This document shows positions 6,590 through 7,289 of a stretch of DNA of 7,289 nt, piece by piece (within the stretch, counting starts at the first letter, position 1; the number at the start of each line of letters is the position of its first letter). The stretch spans positions 1 to 7,289 of the forward strand of contig JASHUQ010000025.1 of NCBI GenBank assembly GCA_030039935.1, read 5' to 3'. The notes beneath the pieces were generated by a model. That model was not told where the DNA came from. It did not search any database and worked only from the letters and a program-made list of their open reading frames with translations. This DNA comes from Microcaldota archaeon. GTDB lineage: Archaea; Micrarchaeota; Micrarchaeia; Micrarchaeales; Micrarchaeaceae. The translations under genes and the position numbers were made by a program.

Positions 6590-7289
6590 GATATCACATA
6601 TTTCAACATACGCATGCTTTCCATCCTGTCTTTGCTTACATTGTAGTATTTCCCAAGCCATATTCCTCTTAATTCATCCCTTTCTATCTCGCTTCTTATC
6701 ATAAATCCTATTATCTGCTCTATTGATATTGCCGACTGGCCAAAGAGCCTTAGATATTTCTTGTAGAGCTCCTTCTTGAGTGCGGCATCAAAATACGTGG
6801 CAAAGGGCTGTGTTTTGTATAGCTCAAATGCATAGTCTATCTTGTATGGCATGTAGGAAGAAAGGGAAAGCACATCCTTTGATGACATTTCGACAAACTT
6901 GCTTTCCTGGATATTCCCACCTTTTATTATCAAATCCTTCACATCCTTGTTGTTGGTTTCTATTGATTTTATGACAGTAATTATGTTTTTTATGTCGATT
7001 AATTCCTTTATGTAGTTTAACAGAAGGCCCTCGTTTCCGACATAGAACCTAAATGCATTTATCAGTCTATTGTAATAGAAGATGTCAAGCGCGAGTATCA
7101 TGTTTGATATGTCTCCCTTCTTTGCCTCATCCACATACTTCAAGAGCGGGGTGCCATAGCCGTACTTTACAATGTAGTTCACTACACTTTCTATGTCCTT
7201 TTGCGCAATTATATTTGCATAGTCCTCCCTTGTCATCGTTCCGCTGAATATTCCTACCGGGATGTTTCTCTGCACTGTAAGGAAAACAT
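6586..7289 (-). CDS. atpC: A-type ATP synthase subunit C, 5' end beyond the window
   Basis: Subunit C (homologue of V-ATPase d) is the funnel-shaped adaptor joining the D/F shaft to the membrane c-ring. The frame stays open to the right edge, showing about 234 residues ending MRMLKYVIS. By eye it aligns with the second and third repeats of the roughly 325-350-residue family. GTMTREDYANIIAQKD followed by LDIFYYNRLINAF corresponds to the middle repeat and the start of the third. LIDIKNIITVIKS and DLIIKGGNIQESKF follow in the expected order, and EIERDELRGIWLGKYY is the conserved C-terminal helix (usually E.xNLRxIAxGK). About 100-115 N-terminal residues should therefore lie outside the window. 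The GTG at 7275 is probably an internal Val, not the start, because it would give a 229-residue protein lacking the first repeat. The 3' end overlaps atpF by four bases. Confidence 0.9.
   Translation of the reverse strand, partial: VFLTVQRNIPVGIFSGTMTREDYANIIAQKDIESVVNYIVKYGYGTPLLKYVDEAKKGDISNMILALDIFYYNRLINAFRFYVGNEGLLLNYIKELIDIKNIITVIKSIETNNKDVKDLIIKGGNIQESKFVEMSSKDVLSLSSYMPYKIDYAFELYKTQPFATYFDAALKKELYKKYLRLFGQSAISIEQIIGFMIRSEIERDELRGIWLGKYYNVSKDRMESMRMLKYVIS

Noticed and set aside
7273..7275. GTG at 7275 as the start of a short, 229-residue subunit C
   Set aside because: The frame remains open upstream to the edge, and alignment by eye places this point at the start of the second of three repeats. 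A truncation by the window is the simpler reading.

Overview
The window is almost entirely one minus-strand operon encoding an A-type (A1A0, archaeal) ATP synthase, read from right to left. In order of transcription it holds subunit C (5' end beyond the right edge), F, A, B, D, an unlisted 37-residue membrane mini-protein, H and I. A short piece of a convergent plus-strand gene occupies the left edge. There are no RNA genes, mobile elements or CRISPR arrays, and no gene-free stretch longer than 14 bases.

The gene content points to an archaeon. The H and I subunits, the intein-free A subunit with its archaeal P-loop, and the short F and D subunits fit archaeal A-ATPases better than the bacterial V/A types. 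Arg codons are often AGA/AGG and Ile is often ATA; G+C is moderate (low-to-mid 40s by eye). The lineage cannot be fixed from sequence alone. A Thermoplasmata-like or DPANN/Micrarchaeota-like genome would be compatible, but this is a weak inference.

The subunits form one machine. A and B make the A3B3 catalytic head; D and F form the central rotor shaft; C is the adaptor between the shaft and the membrane c-ring; H, paired with E, forms the peripheral stators; I is the membrane stator that carries the ion path. The c-ring subunit (K) and subunit E are not in the window. The order C-F-A-B-D-x-H-I is a rotated version of the widespread archaeal order H-I-K-E-C-F-A-B-D, so K and E are expected just upstream of C, off the right edge.

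Every junction in the operon is an abutment or an overlap (GTGA, TGA|ATG, TGATG, TAATG, an 11-base overlap, ATGA, TAA|ATG), so the whole block looks translationally coupled. The most notable item is the 37-residue single-helix protein between D and H, at 2394-2507, which overlaps both neighbours. Several starts were set from overlap and family alignment: F starts at a GTG at 6589, D at the ATG at 3120, and B at the ATG at 4502.
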